From an uncultured Eubacteriales bacterium (lineage in GTDB: Bacteria; Bacillota; Clostridia; Oscillospirales; Acutalibacteraceae): a stretch of 32,948 nucleotides of DNA. The translations under genes were made by a program, and so were the position numbers. How positions within the stretch are numbered: the stretch's first letter is position 1; the number at the start of each line of letters is the position of its first letter. The DNA lies in the NCBI GenBank assembly GCA_958417225.1, contig CATZCM010000019.1, positions 1 to 32,948 on the forward strand, in the 5' to 3' direction. The notes beneath the pieces are model-generated. The model was not told the origin of the DNA, did no database searches, and saw only the letters and a program-made list of their open reading frames with translations. Below, in pieces: positions 1-8,863 of the stretch.

Positions 1-605
1 TTCTCGGCTTCTTCCACTGTTTCCAGATATACATTCGTATTCTTCGCCGCAACCATCCGTTCCATTATTTCATTAGGTTTTCGATTTCTGCTACAGCGTA
101 GTAATTCAGCCATCCTCTCATATATACCTTTATGTTGTATAACACGGTATCGAGTTCCCTGCACTGACTACAGAAAGTTAGTTTCCACAGTTTGTATTTG
201 ATCTTTTTCCGACTTTGCGTTAACTAAAGTATTGTCTTATTTCTATTCCTTTTCAATGCAAAAATAAAAGATTGACAATACCCTAATTACCCAACTCTTT
301 TCAATATCCATATTGAGCTTTAAACTCTTTTTAAAATATGTCGCACTTGTTCCGAGCAATTTTTCTGTCACACGAAATTCTTTTACTAACAACAAAACAT
401 CATCAGCATAGCAAATCGCCTTTATTACCATCTCCTTAAAATTCTTATTGAATTCATCAAAATAGAAACTTTCAAACAATAGAGCACGTATAACTATACT
501 AGAATTTTTATCAAAAAAGCTCTTTAAATTATTTTTCGATAAATAAATACATTGTTTTTTATAAATTTGCCAAAAACAATCATATTTAATACTACATTTT
601 CTCAT
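1..605 (-). pseudogene. Decayed group II intron reverse transcriptase/maturase, C-terminal half
   Basis: Reading leftwards from 605, an open stretch of 120 codons contains the reverse-transcriptase catalytic YADD motif (about nt 400), followed at the family's spacing by a segment ending SLKLNMDIEKS, which matches the RT motif after the catalytic loop (LKLNxxKS). It stops at 243. A second frame from about 223 to the window edge then gives the maturase X domain: KLTFCSQCRE, VYMRGWLNYYAVAEI, then WNGWLRRRIRMYIWKQWKKP. That second frame has an in-frame TAA at 65-67 where the family has Glu (one base from GAA). So the gene has at least one frameshift (223-243), one nonsense codon and no recognisable N-terminal RT motifs. 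It continues beyond the window at position 1. The intron RNA domains would lie outside. Homology is clear from motif order; activity is very unlikely. Confidence 0.85.
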
Positions 606-615
606 TATAAAACTC

Positions 616-644
616 TTGATTTTATTTATTATTTTGTATATAAT
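616..644 (+). promoter_or_regulatory. Sigma-A type promoter of the small peptide gene
   Basis: TTGATT at 616-621 and TATAAT at 639-644 are separated by 17 bp, which is close to consensus. Transcription should start near 651, inside the inverted repeat that follows. Confidence 0.75.
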
Positions 645-646
645 AT

Positions 647-671
647 ATTTGTAAGTGAATTACTTACAAAT
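647..671. promoter_or_regulatory. Perfect inverted repeat at the transcription start (candidate operator)
   Basis: Two perfect 10-bp arms, ATTTGTAAGT and ACTTACAAAT, flank a 5-bp centre (GAATT). The repeat begins 2 bp after the -10 box, so it spans the predicted start point and lies upstream of the ribosome binding site. This is where a dimeric repressor would block transcription. It could instead be a 5' UTR hairpin. No adjacent regulator gene is evident. Confidence 0.6.
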
Positions 672-694
672 TTTTAAAAAAGGTGGTAGTTATT

Positions 695-1048
695 ATGGAA
701 AATAAGAAAAATGAAATCAACAAAGACCAAAAGCAAGAAATAAAAAAAGACACTGATAAAGTTTCTGGAGGCATGTTCCCTCCTCCGGTTGGGAGTGGCT
801 ATCAGTCTTATTGGAATGATACTTATAAGAATTATGAACTACAAGGGATTAGACCACCGAAGGTAAAAGAGGAACATTTTAAACTAAAACGTCGAACTGG
901 TAGAGAAGCTAGGGAAGAATTTGGTGTTCGAGCGGGCACCGTAGCTAGTGGAGTAAAAGATCTAATATCAACAAATCCCGACTATCAAAATGCTCATCCT
1001 GTTGTGGGTAGCGATCTATCTCAGAGCACTAGGGATAGATTTGATTAA
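695..1048 (+). CDS. Small peptide with a double-glycine leader-like N-terminus, function unknown
   Basis: A 117-residue hydrophilic protein, not recognised. ATG 695 is preferred because AGGTGG at 681-686 lies 8 bp upstream; the in-frame GTG at 683 overlaps that site. The first 26 residues are very rich in Lys, Glu, Asp and Asn and end in DKVSGG, which resembles the double-glycine processing site of bacteriocin and other peptides exported by peptidase-containing ABC transporters. The remaining 91 residues begin MFPPPVGSGYQSYW and contain a basic patch (KLKRRTGREAREEFGVR). There are no Cys residues and no membrane segment. No transporter, immunity or modification gene lies nearby. It has its own promoter, palindrome and terminator, so it is a monocistron. 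The reading frame is well supported; the leader idea is an inference from one motif. Confidence 0.7.
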   Translation: MENKKNEINKDQKQEIKKDTDKVSGGMFPPPVGSGYQSYWNDTYKNYELQGIRPPKVKEEHFKLKRRTGREAREEFGVRAGTVASGVKDLISTNPDYQNAHPVVGSDLSQSTRDRFD

Positions 1049-1090
1049 ACTTAAATAAAATCAATATATTCTTAAAATAACCAATAACTA

Positions 1091-1130
1091 AAAACTTCTG
1101 ATTAAGTAAAAACTTAATCAGAAGTTTTTT
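1091..1130. terminator. Rho-independent terminator after the small peptide gene
   Basis: Arms AAAACTTCTGATTAAG and its complement flank a 4-6 nt loop and are followed by TTTTTT on the plus strand. The run of A at the other end lets it also act for minus-strand transcripts. Confidence 0.85.
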
Positions 1131-1149
1131 ATTAAGAACTCCGTAATTT

Positions 1150-1633
1150 TTAATTTACTGCAACCCAAATCTCACATTGGTAATCTGGGTTCGGTTTTGC
1201 AACTTGTTCTAACCTACAAATAACCTTGAACGCACTCTTTTTTTCAATTCTGTAGCACATAATGTCCCCTCTGAATAAAATCAGTTTAACGGAAAATCGT
1301 GAAAAAGATCTTATATGAGCATGATGTTTCGCCACAGATGGTGAAGTTTCATGAAATTTTGTAAACGCACGAGAAAAACTTTCCGGCGTATCATATCCAT
1401 ATTTTAACGAGATATCCACTATCTTTTCTTTCGAAGTAACAAGCTCCTGCCCTGCTAATGAAAGTCTTCTCATTTTTATGTATTCTCCCAATGCATATCC
1501 ACAAAAAATACTAAACACTCGTTGAAAATGAAAATTTGATGAGCAAGAACATTTTGCAACCTTTTCATAATCAAATTGTTCTTGTATGCATTCTTCCACA
1601 TAATCAATAGCAGACTGAATTCCTGTAATTCAT
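1150..1633 (-). pseudogene. AraC-family transcriptional regulator, frameshifted and internally deleted
   Basis: The main frame (1599-1150) encodes two helix-turn-helix units typical of AraC proteins: the first around CSSNFHFQRVFSIFCGYALGEYI, the second around DISLKYGYDTPESFSRAFTKFH. The family normally begins about 12 residues earlier. That sequence (GIQSAIDYVEE) is present upstream, but its ATG at 1633 (ATG AAT TAC) is in a different frame, and a stop lies just before the coding frame. After the HTH region the protein begins a GyrI-like ligand domain (MCYRIEKKSAFKVI), then jumps directly to what looks like the last residues of that domain (NPDYQCEIWVAV). About 100 residues in between are missing. 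Full-length relatives are about 290 residues. It is most likely non-functional, although a DNA-binding fragment could still be made from the internal GTG or ATG. Confidence 0.75.
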
Positions 1634-1706
1634 TTCCCCTTCCGTAATTTTATTATGTCAAAGTATAAAATCTGACTTTTTTGCTAACTGATATCAAACT
1701 AATTTT

Positions 1707-2315
1707 TCATTTACAGTATCCTAATTTAAGTTTTACTACATTATCTCCAACACATATATCTTGTACGTTAATGCAAACTTCAAACCCTTTTAATGAAAAC
1801 GGAAATGAATTTTTAATATTTATACTTGAAATGCCATCATCGACATAATATTGTTTTCTCGCTAAAGAAAGTACAAAACTAGTTGGTACTGGTAAACTTC
1901 CTATCCTAACACGACTTATAATAAAGACCAAATATTCTCTATTTTTTGACAATTTTGGTGCTAAATCCAACGTGATCACAAATTTTTTCTTTTTATACTT
2001 GAACGAAACATACGTACGAAGTACTTTCTTGGATTCAATAAAATCAACGTGTGCTCCCATAACTGAAATGTTATCCGAATTATCAGGAACATTACTTACT
2101 ATAAGCCCTGCAATATCATTTGCAGATAGTTCTACTTCTTTTTTCAAAAGAATAGACGTCGCTATATCAAAAACAGGAACCTTATATTGATTAATAACGC
2201 ATTTGTTTTTCAACGGATCTCTAAATGCTAAACAATAAGTCCCACCCACAAGAAACAAAACTGCCATTAGAGTACATAACAATACCTTAGTTAACTTTTT
2301 CAAGTTTACGCCCAC
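1707..2315 (-). CDS. YpmS-like (DUF2140-type) membrane-anchored protein
   Basis: A 202-residue protein with one N-terminal hydrophobic segment (about residues 8-30, preceded by Lys), so it is probably anchored in the membrane with an extracytoplasmic beta-rich domain. The segment IGSLPVPTSFVLSL resembles the conserved Pro motif of YpmS/DUF2140 proteins; this assignment is by resemblance only. The start is GTG 2315. A TTG at 2303 preceded by a purine-rich AAAGTGGG is an alternative. It begins 12 nt after the mutS2 stop and is probably co-transcribed with it. Function is unknown in the family. Confidence 0.6.
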   Translation of the reverse strand: MGVNLKKLTKVLLCTLMAVLFLVGGTYCLAFRDPLKNKCVINQYKVPVFDIATSILLKKEVELSANDIAGLIVSNVPDNSDNISVMGAHVDFIESKKVLRTYVSFKYKKKKFVITLDLAPKLSKNREYLVFIISRVRIGSLPVPTSFVLSLARKQYYVDDGISSINIKNSFPFSLKGFEVCINVQDICVGDNVVKLKLGYCK

Positions 2316-2327
2316 TTTCGTACAAAA

Positions 2328-4727
2328 TTATCCCTTCAGTTCTACAATAGTAACTCCAGATTCTCCTTCACCAAACGTTCCCAATCTATAGCTTTTAACA
2401 GATTTATGAGATTTCAAGTGTTTGTGAACAGCTTTTCTCAAAACACCCGTTCCTTTACCATGAATAATAGTAAGTTGATTCACTCCTGAAAGTACTGCAT
2501 CGTCTATAAACCTATCAAGTTCAATAATTGCGTCTATAGAATCACATCCTCGTATATCAAGTTCACGGACAATTTTTTTATCAGCCCTTGATTTTACAGA
2601 ACGAGTAGATGATCCTACTACTTTTTTCGCTTTTTCTTCAACTAACTTGAGATTTTTAATTGAAACACGCGTTTTTATTATCCCCGCTTGAACGAGCACA
2701 TTGCCAGAATCGTCTACTGGTGTCAACACAGTTGCTTTTTTGTCAAGATCAATAATAAGAACAGTATCCCCCACCTTAAGTTCTCTTGGAAGCACATATG
2801 TGTTTTGATTTATCTTCGTAACAGGATCAGCTGTTTTCTCTAAATTTGCAATTTTTCTCTTCAACATTCCGCGATCGTCACTTGAAAGAAATTCCTGATT
2901 ACATTGTTTTTTCTTCAAAAAATCTAAAATATTGTCAGCCTCAGCCTTTGTCCTGGAAACTAACTGTGCTGCTTTTTCATGAGCATCTCGTTCTATTTTC
3001 TTCCTTTCCAGTTCAATACGATCATACTGCTGTTGTACCTCAGTGTACATACGTTCCGCCTCAGACCTAAATTTCAATATTTTTTTCTTTTCCAATTCAA
3101 GTTCCTGGCGATTTTCTTCAAGATTCCCTAGCACTTCTTCAAAACACATACTCTCTTCTGTAATAAAATCCTTAGCTCGTACAATAATACGTTCAGGAAT
3201 ACCAAGTTTTTTCGAAATTTCAAATGCACTTGATTTACCAGGCACTCCTATGAGAAGTTTATAAGTAGGGCGCAAAGTTTTTACATCAAACTCACAACAA
3301 GCATTTTCCACTCTATTAGTTCTTATTGCATAAGATTTCAATTCAGCATAATGCGTAGTAGCTAAAACCTTCGCACCATTAGCATGGAGTTCTTCCAAAA
3401 TAGAAGTTGCAAGAGCAGCTCCTTCCACGGGGTCTGTCCCTGATCCTAATTCATCTAATAAAATCAATTTTTTTCCTGCCATATCCTTCCGGGATTCATC
3501 CAATATTTTTATTATATTAATCATATGCGATGAAAATGTAGATAATGACTGTTCTATACTTTGTTCATCGCCTACGTCCGCAAAAACATGATCAAATATA
3601 GAAATTGAACTTTTTGATTCTACTGGTATCATTAACCCACACATTGCCATAAGTGTCAATAAACCTACTGTTTTTAAAGAAACCGTTTTTCCACCTGTAT
3701 TTGGCCCAGTCACTACTAGTGTATCAAAGTCTTTTCCTAAACTCACATCAATCGGAACCACTAAATCTTTATTTATAAGTGGATGCCGAGCCTTGCGTAA
3801 CAGTATTTCTCCATTTATATTTATTTCAGGTACTGTTGCTTTCATCTTATAAGCAAGATTAGCCTTTGCAAATATAACATTTAATTTAACACACACAAGA
3901 TAGCTCTTTTGAATAGATAATACAAATTCTCCTACTAAAGACGACAAATTAAACAAAATACGAACGATTTCATTTTTCTCATCCGATTTAAGTACTTTGA
4001 TATTATTATTGGCCTCCACAACGCTCATAGGTTCTATGAAAAGAGTTGCCCCACTCGCAGACGTGTCATGGACTAACCCTGAAACTTCATTTCGATACTC
4101 TGCCTTCACTGGAATAACAAATCTACCATCCCTTATCGTAACAATCGGATCTTGCAAAATTTTTTGCATCCGGGACGAATGAATCATTTTGTCTAATTGT
4201 TCTCGTATTCGAAGTGATGTTGAACGAATTTTTCGACGGATCCTATTTAAATTATCTGAGGCATTATCACTAATCTCATCCTCAGCTATAACAGCTTCAG
4301 ATATTGCACGTTCAAGGTGATTATTGGGTGATACGTCAGAAAACTTCCACTTAAGCGAATCTGGCATTTTTTCCACACGGGACTCCCAATCCTTCAACAT
4401 ACGAAATACTCTAAGAACCTTTGCAATTTCTAAAAGTTCCAAAGTTGAAAGTGTTCCTCCTGATTTTGCCTTAGATAGTGATTTGTCTATGTTGCAAAGA
4501 CCTGAAAAACTTGGATTTTGGTACCTCATACTAAGTACATACGCATCATCTGTCTCTTTTAAAAGAGATTTTACTTCCTGTTCATCAGTTGATGGTTTAA
4601 GGTTTAATGCTAATTCTGTTGAATCGGCACATGCGGTTTCTTCCGATAGCATAATCAAAATTTTATCTAATTCTAATGCTCTGCAGTGTTTATCTAAAGA
4701 TTTGCAAATTAAGCTTTCATGATTCAT
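2328..4727 (-). CDS. mutS2: Endonuclease MutS2
   Basis: At 799 residues this has the family's usual length. The order is an N-terminal MutS core-like region, an ABC-type ATPase with Walker A GPNTGGKTVSLKT and Walker B LILLDELGSGTDP, a long charged coiled coil (around ENRQELELEKKKILKFRSE), then a C-terminal Smr nuclease domain (about residues 720-799) with LDIRG and HGKGTGVLR. MutS2 lacks the mismatch-recognition domain of MutS. It has been linked to suppression of homologous recombination and to rescue of collided ribosomes, where the Smr domain acts. The start ATG has AGGAG 8 nt upstream. It is the first gene of a two-gene unit with the YpmS-like gene. Confidence 0.97.
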   Translation of the reverse strand: MNHESLICKSLDKHCRALELDKILIMLSEETACADSTELALNLKPSTDEQEVKSLLKETDDAYVLSMRYQNPSFSGLCNIDKSLSKAKSGGTLSTLELLEIAKVLRVFRMLKDWESRVEKMPDSLKWKFSDVSPNNHLERAISEAVIAEDEISDNASDNLNRIRRKIRSTSLRIREQLDKMIHSSRMQKILQDPIVTIRDGRFVIPVKAEYRNEVSGLVHDTSASGATLFIEPMSVVEANNNIKVLKSDEKNEIVRILFNLSSLVGEFVLSIQKSYLVCVKLNVIFAKANLAYKMKATVPEININGEILLRKARHPLINKDLVVPIDVSLGKDFDTLVVTGPNTGGKTVSLKTVGLLTLMAMCGLMIPVESKSSISIFDHVFADVGDEQSIEQSLSTFSSHMINIIKILDESRKDMAGKKLILLDELGSGTDPVEGAALATSILEELHANGAKVLATTHYAELKSYAIRTNRVENACCEFDVKTLRPTYKLLIGVPGKSSAFEISKKLGIPERIIVRAKDFITEESMCFEEVLGNLEENRQELELEKKKILKFRSEAERMYTEVQQQYDRIELERKKIERDAHEKAAQLVSRTKAEADNILDFLKKKQCNQEFLSSDDRGMLKRKIANLEKTADPVTKINQNTYVLPRELKVGDTVLIIDLDKKATVLTPVDDSGNVLVQAGIIKTRVSIKNLKLVEEKAKKVVGSSTRSVKSRADKKIVRELDIRGCDSIDAIIELDRFIDDAVLSGVNQLTIIHGKGTGVLRKAVHKHLKSHKSVKSYRLGTFGEGESGVTIVELKG

Positions 4728-4813
4728 AATATTTCTCCTTTTTCTATTTTTGTAGTTATTCCATCAAAAAATCTATTTGCGTCATTTTAATACTCAATCG
4801 TATCATTACTCTT

Positions 4814-4843
4814 ATTGTATCATAAAATGTATTTTCTAAGCAA
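4814..4843 (-). promoter_or_regulatory. Probable mutS2 promoter
   Basis: On the minus strand TTGCTT (4838-4843) and TACAAT (4814-4819) are separated by 18 bp, about 85 bp upstream of the mutS2 start. The match to the sigma-A consensus is moderate. Confidence 0.5.
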
Positions 4844-4958
4844 GTAATAATATTTCAAAATAAATTCACGATTCTCAAACCTTAATATTAAAAAAATTAT
4901 CCCACCGTTCCATAACCGCATATACTGTATTATGACTATAAAAGGAGTGACTATAAGC

Positions 4959-6467
4959 ATGGCTACAATAACAGTAGGCAATACTACAACTGCAAATTAC
5001 AGTACAATTCAAGAAGCAATAAATGCAGCAAAAGCTGGCGATACCATAACAGTGTCCTCTGGAACTTACAATGAAGCTATAACAATAAACAAATCACTAA
5101 CACTGTTGGGTGTAGGTGCAAACATAAACCCAATTGAGGGCGGACGATCTACCGGCGAAAGTATTCTAACAGGTACTTATCCCGTTACAATTACTGCAAG
5201 CGACGTCACATTAAACGGTTTTGAAATTCAAGGCTTTAGATATGGCGTTAACATCCCCTCCAGCGGTTTTGCTGAACCAAGCTATTTGCTACAAAATATT
5301 AATATCAGCTATAACTGGATTCATTCTACTGGTGCATGGGTTGGCATAAATGCTGAACCGGGCACATTAAGAAATTATACAATATCACACAATATAATAT
5401 TTGTAAGCAGCACCACTAATACGGATGATCCTTACGCACTAGCTGCTATAAGTTTTTCAGGAGGAGCTACATCCTCTCCAACGTACGAGAATGTTACGGT
5501 ATCAAATAACTCAATTACCAACTTAAGCAACGAATATGGAATTTTTGCTGGTGCTGACCCAAGTTCCTATCTAATCAATGGAATTACTATTTCATGCAAC
5601 CACTTCAAAAACACTTCAACTGGTTCAAATTTCAATATTGGTAATATTTTAAATGGTGAATTTACAAACAACGTAGTTGAAGACACCGTTGGAACAATCG
5701 GAATATCAGGCGGATCAATTACTGATAATAATTTTATAAACGGTGGGCATCTTAACCTATGGGGTACAGAATACGGTTTCACAAGACCATCAGCAAATTT
5801 AAATATTACAAATAACATTTTTTCAGATGAAGTGTTTGGACTTGGTATAAAAATAAGAACGGGCTCACTTTCATACACTATTAACATTAACGAAAACGCT
5901 TTTCTAAATTCCAATATCGGACCATCCACACCACCAGATTACAGCAAAGGATATCTTATAATTAATGACGGAATTGGTACAGTTAATGCAACACTTAACT
6001 GGTGGGACAGTGAACTTGGTGTAGCTGGAAACTCAGGTGAAATTTCTGGAGCCGTCACGGTTGCACCATATATATCACAAAATTTAATAGATCCTGATAG
6101 TCAAGTTACATCCACTTGTTGGCCTCTATCGACATTACCAGACCCACAACCAGGATATTACCCATTAGCAGCAACGGGAATTAGTTATATCGGGAAAACC
6201 CAGTTTAAAAAATGTGAATGCATAATACTAATAGCGCGTGTTTCATATACTAGCGGAAACGGAAGTGGATTCCCTGTAGAATTTAACGTTTGCCACCGTT
6301 CATATAGAACTCACACCCTTCCTACAGGAATTGCATATGTATGCCTTGATCGTTTATCTCCCGGATTGTATAACGGTCACATCTGTTCAGGTAGTTTAAA
6401 AACAAATTTCACATTTTCTGTGGGAGGTTGCTCCACAAGGCCAATACAGTTACCTCCACAAAACTAA
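4959..6467 (+). CDS. Leaderless right-handed beta-helix protein with Cys-rich C-terminal domain
   Basis: A 502-residue protein starting at ATG 4959, with AAGGAG 11 nt upstream; the earlier ATG at 4932 precedes that site and is unlikely. Residues about 15-400 are a parallel beta-helix of the pectate-lyase-like fold. It opens YSTIQEAINAAKAGDTITV and SGTYNEAITI, followed by repeated N-x-I/F short turns (NNSITN, CNHFKN, NNVVED, DNNFIN, NNIFSD, NENAFLN). The last 95 residues form a separate domain with the pattern of an Ig-like strand sandwich (GFPVEFNV, GIAYVCLDRLSPGLY) and six Cys residues. There is no signal peptide, transmembrane segment or sorting signal, which is unusual for a surface beta-helix protein. 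No catalytic residues can be assigned. A role on the spore surface, reached from the mother cell, is possible but unproven. Confidence 0.75.
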   Translation: MATITVGNTTTANYSTIQEAINAAKAGDTITVSSGTYNEAITINKSLTLLGVGANINPIEGGRSTGESILTGTYPVTITASDVTLNGFEIQGFRYGVNIPSSGFAEPSYLLQNINISYNWIHSTGAWVGINAEPGTLRNYTISHNIIFVSSTTNTDDPYALAAISFSGGATSSPTYENVTVSNNSITNLSNEYGIFAGADPSSYLINGITISCNHFKNTSTGSNFNIGNILNGEFTNNVVEDTVGTIGISGGSITDNNFINGGHLNLWGTEYGFTRPSANLNITNNIFSDEVFGLGIKIRTGSLSYTININENAFLNSNIGPSTPPDYSKGYLIINDGIGTVNATLNWWDSELGVAGNSGEISGAVTVAPYISQNLIDPDSQVTSTCWPLSTLPDPQPGYYPLAATGISYIGKTQFKKCECIILIARVSYTSGNGSGFPVEFNVCHRSYRTHTLPTGIAYVCLDRLSPGLYNGHICSGSLKTNFTFSVGGCSTRPIQLPPQN

Positions 6468-6818
6468 AAATACAATAACAATATACCACCAAAACAAGGC
6501 TGCCTCAGATGAGTAAAATCATAAGTGGCAGCCCTAAATTTCAAAAAATATAAATGCAATAAATATACTAGCAATTTTTTTCGTTTTCAAAATAAAATAA
6601 TAATTTTTAAATTTTTCAAAAAGGTAATTCAGCGATATACAGCAAGAGAAAACATAAATTTTTCTCTTAATTAAATATCCTCTGTCATATTAAATCATTA
6701 TTTTAAAATATAATAATATTTATTTCTTTGTATCTCAAGCATCCCCTTGTCATTTTAAATGCTAAATACAAAATTCATTAATATAAAATTCTACATATCA
6801 TTTATCTATAAAGGTGCT
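6468..6818. other. Non-coding AT-rich spacer between the beta-helix gene and aconitase
   Basis: No credible open frame was found. It contains an inverted repeat at 6498-6533 (arms GGCTGCC and GGCAGCC, loop about 22 nt), which may end the beta-helix transcript but lacks a following T run. The rest is low-complexity A/T sequence with no recognised riboswitch. Confidence 0.6.
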
Positions 6819-6847
6819 TTGAAAAAACACATTATATATTGTATAAT
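6819..6847 (+). promoter_or_regulatory. Sigma-A type promoter of the aconitase gene
   Basis: TTGAAA at 6819-6824 and TATAAT at 6842-6847 are exactly 17 bp apart. The -10 box lies about 30 bp upstream of the aconitase start. Confidence 0.8.
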
Positions 6848-6878
6848 AAATATATAAAAACCTGAAAGGATGGTTAAT

Positions 6879-8804
6879 ATGCCCCTAACTTTATCTCAAA
6901 AAATAATAAAATCTCATCTCGTATCTGGGGAAATGATAGAAGGACACGATATTGGCATACGAATAGATCAAACTTTAACTCAAGACGCTACAGGAACCAT
7001 GGCATATTTGGAATTTGAGTCTATGGGTATCCCTCGCGTAAAAACCGAAAAAAGTGTTGCATACGTAGATCACAACACCTTACAAACTGGATTTGAAAAT
7101 GCAGATGATCATAAATTTATTGCAAGTATTGCAAAAAAACATGGTATTTACTTCTCGAGGCCTGGTAACGGAATTTGTCATCAAGTACATCTTGAAAGAT
7201 TTTCTTCTCCCGGTAAAACTCTTATAGGATCTGACAGCCACACGCCCACTTGCGGTGGAATTGGCATGCTCGCTATTGGAGCTGGCGGATTAGATGTAGC
7301 CGTTGCAATGGGAGGCGGAGAATACCACATTACAATGCCCAAAATTACATGTGTTCATCTCTCAAACAAAATGCCAAAAAACGTCTCTGCAAAAGACATA
7401 ATACTTTACATTTTAAGCGAAATTGGTGTTAAGGGCGGCATTGGAAAAATATTTGAATATTGCGGAAACGGTATAGAAAACCTCTCTGTCCCAGAAAGAG
7501 CAACCATCACTAACATGGGCGCAGAATTGGGTGCAACTACGTCAATTTTCCCATCAGATAAAATAACCAAAAAATTTCTGGAATCACAAAACCGCAGCCA
7601 AGATTTCATCGAACTGTATCCTGATAAAGATGCACAATATGACGAACACATTTATATTGACCTAAGTAAACTTAAACCACTCGTTGCATGCCCACATAGT
7701 CCTGACAATATCAAAACTGTATCAAGCATTGCGGGAATGCCAATCGATCAAATTTGTTTCGGATCATGTACAAACTCATCATACTTGGATTTAATGAAAG
7801 TTGCAAAAATTTTAAAAGGAAAAACTGTTCATCCTAACATAAGTGTATCACTTTCACCCGGTTCAAAGCAAGTTTACAATATGCTTGCACAAAATGGCGC
7901 TCTTGCAGATTTAATTGATTCTGGAGTGAGAATACTAGAATGTGCATGTGGACCATGCATTGGAATGGGACAGTCACCCAATACAAATGGTATATCACTT
8001 CGAACGTTCAATAGAAACTTTGAAGGGAGATCTGGTACGCACAGTGGTCAAGTATATCTAGTTAGTCCTGAAACAGCTGCCGTATCTGCAATTTACGGCG
8101 TATTAACTGAACCTAAAGAAGAGGATTGCTCATATAATATAGTATTGCCAAATAGATTTCATATCAATGATAACATGATTGTCTCCCCTGCAAATGAATC
8201 AGATTATGATAACATAAAAGTTTTTCGTGGACCAAACATAAAATCAATACCTATTGGAAAAGCTTTAGATGAAAAGTTATCTGCTACTGTAAACTTAAAA
8301 GTTGGAGACAATATCACAACCGATCATATTATGCCAGCTGGCGCAAAAATTTTACCATATAGATCCAATATTCCGTATCTTTCTAATTTCTGCTTTTATT
8401 CAATAGATGAGCAATTTAATCAAAGATGCAAAAAAAGGTCACCATCCGTTATAATAGCCGGTTCAAACTATGGGCAGGGATCATCTCGGGAACATGCCGC
8501 ATTAGTTCCACTATACCTAGGCGTACGAGTTGTCATTGCAAAATCATTTGCACGCATCCACGCTGCCAATTTAGTAAATGCCGGGATCTTACCTTTAGAA
8601 TTTATAACCGAAAGTGATTATAACTTAATTAACGTTAATGACTCACTTCTATTTTTAAATCTAGATACTGACTTAATTGAAAAAAAGTCTATCAAAGTAA
8701 AAAATCTTTCAAATGACATAACTTTCACTACAAATGTAACGTTAAGCGATCGACAAATAAAAATCATATTGGCGGGAGGACTCCTAAATTTTACAAAAAA
8801 TTAA
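6879..8804 (+). CDS. acn: Aconitate hydratase (short, about 640-residue type)
   Basis: It interconverts citrate and isocitrate via cis-aconitate, using a [4Fe-4S] cluster. The 641-residue product starts at ATG 6879, 9 nt after AAAGG; the in-frame ATG at 6870 abuts that site, and relatives begin similarly (M-x-LTL). Visible motifs are DSHTPTCGGIGMLAIGAG, CFGSCTNSS (cluster Cys about 297) and CACGPCIG (cluster Cys about 357 and 360), then the swivel domain with GSNYGQGSSREHAAL. Length and motifs fit the single-chain bacterial/mitochondrial-like group, shorter than AcnA (about 890). No citrate synthase or isocitrate dehydrogenase lies beside it. pfkA follows 59 nt later, possibly on the same transcript. 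Confidence 0.95.
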   Translation: MPLTLSQKIIKSHLVSGEMIEGHDIGIRIDQTLTQDATGTMAYLEFESMGIPRVKTEKSVAYVDHNTLQTGFENADDHKFIASIAKKHGIYFSRPGNGICHQVHLERFSSPGKTLIGSDSHTPTCGGIGMLAIGAGGLDVAVAMGGGEYHITMPKITCVHLSNKMPKNVSAKDIILYILSEIGVKGGIGKIFEYCGNGIENLSVPERATITNMGAELGATTSIFPSDKITKKFLESQNRSQDFIELYPDKDAQYDEHIYIDLSKLKPLVACPHSPDNIKTVSSIAGMPIDQICFGSCTNSSYLDLMKVAKILKGKTVHPNISVSLSPGSKQVYNMLAQNGALADLIDSGVRILECACGPCIGMGQSPNTNGISLRTFNRNFEGRSGTHSGQVYLVSPETAAVSAIYGVLTEPKEEDCSYNIVLPNRFHINDNMIVSPANESDYDNIKVFRGPNIKSIPIGKALDEKLSATVNLKVGDNITTDHIMPAGAKILPYRSNIPYLSNFCFYSIDEQFNQRCKKRSPSVIIAGSNYGQGSSREHAALVPLYLGVRVVIAKSFARIHAANLVNAGILPLEFITESDYNLINVNDSLLFLNLDTDLIEKKSIKVKNLSNDITFTTNVTLSDRQIKIILAGGLLNFTKN

Positions 8805-8863
8805 AATAGTACTTGATTATTGTGAATTTTTTTAATATAATATTCATAAAGGCGGTGATTGTA

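Noticed and set aside
1972..2190. Plus-strand open frame inside the YpmS-like gene, and many similar frames opposite mutS2, dnaX, gatA and polC
   Set aside because: They lie wholly inside well-supported genes on the other strand, lack ribosome sites and show no recognisable protein motifs.
6498..6533. GGCTGCC/GGCAGCC hairpin after the beta-helix gene as a firm terminator
   Set aside because: The stem is short, the loop long and no T run follows; noted only within the spacer entry.
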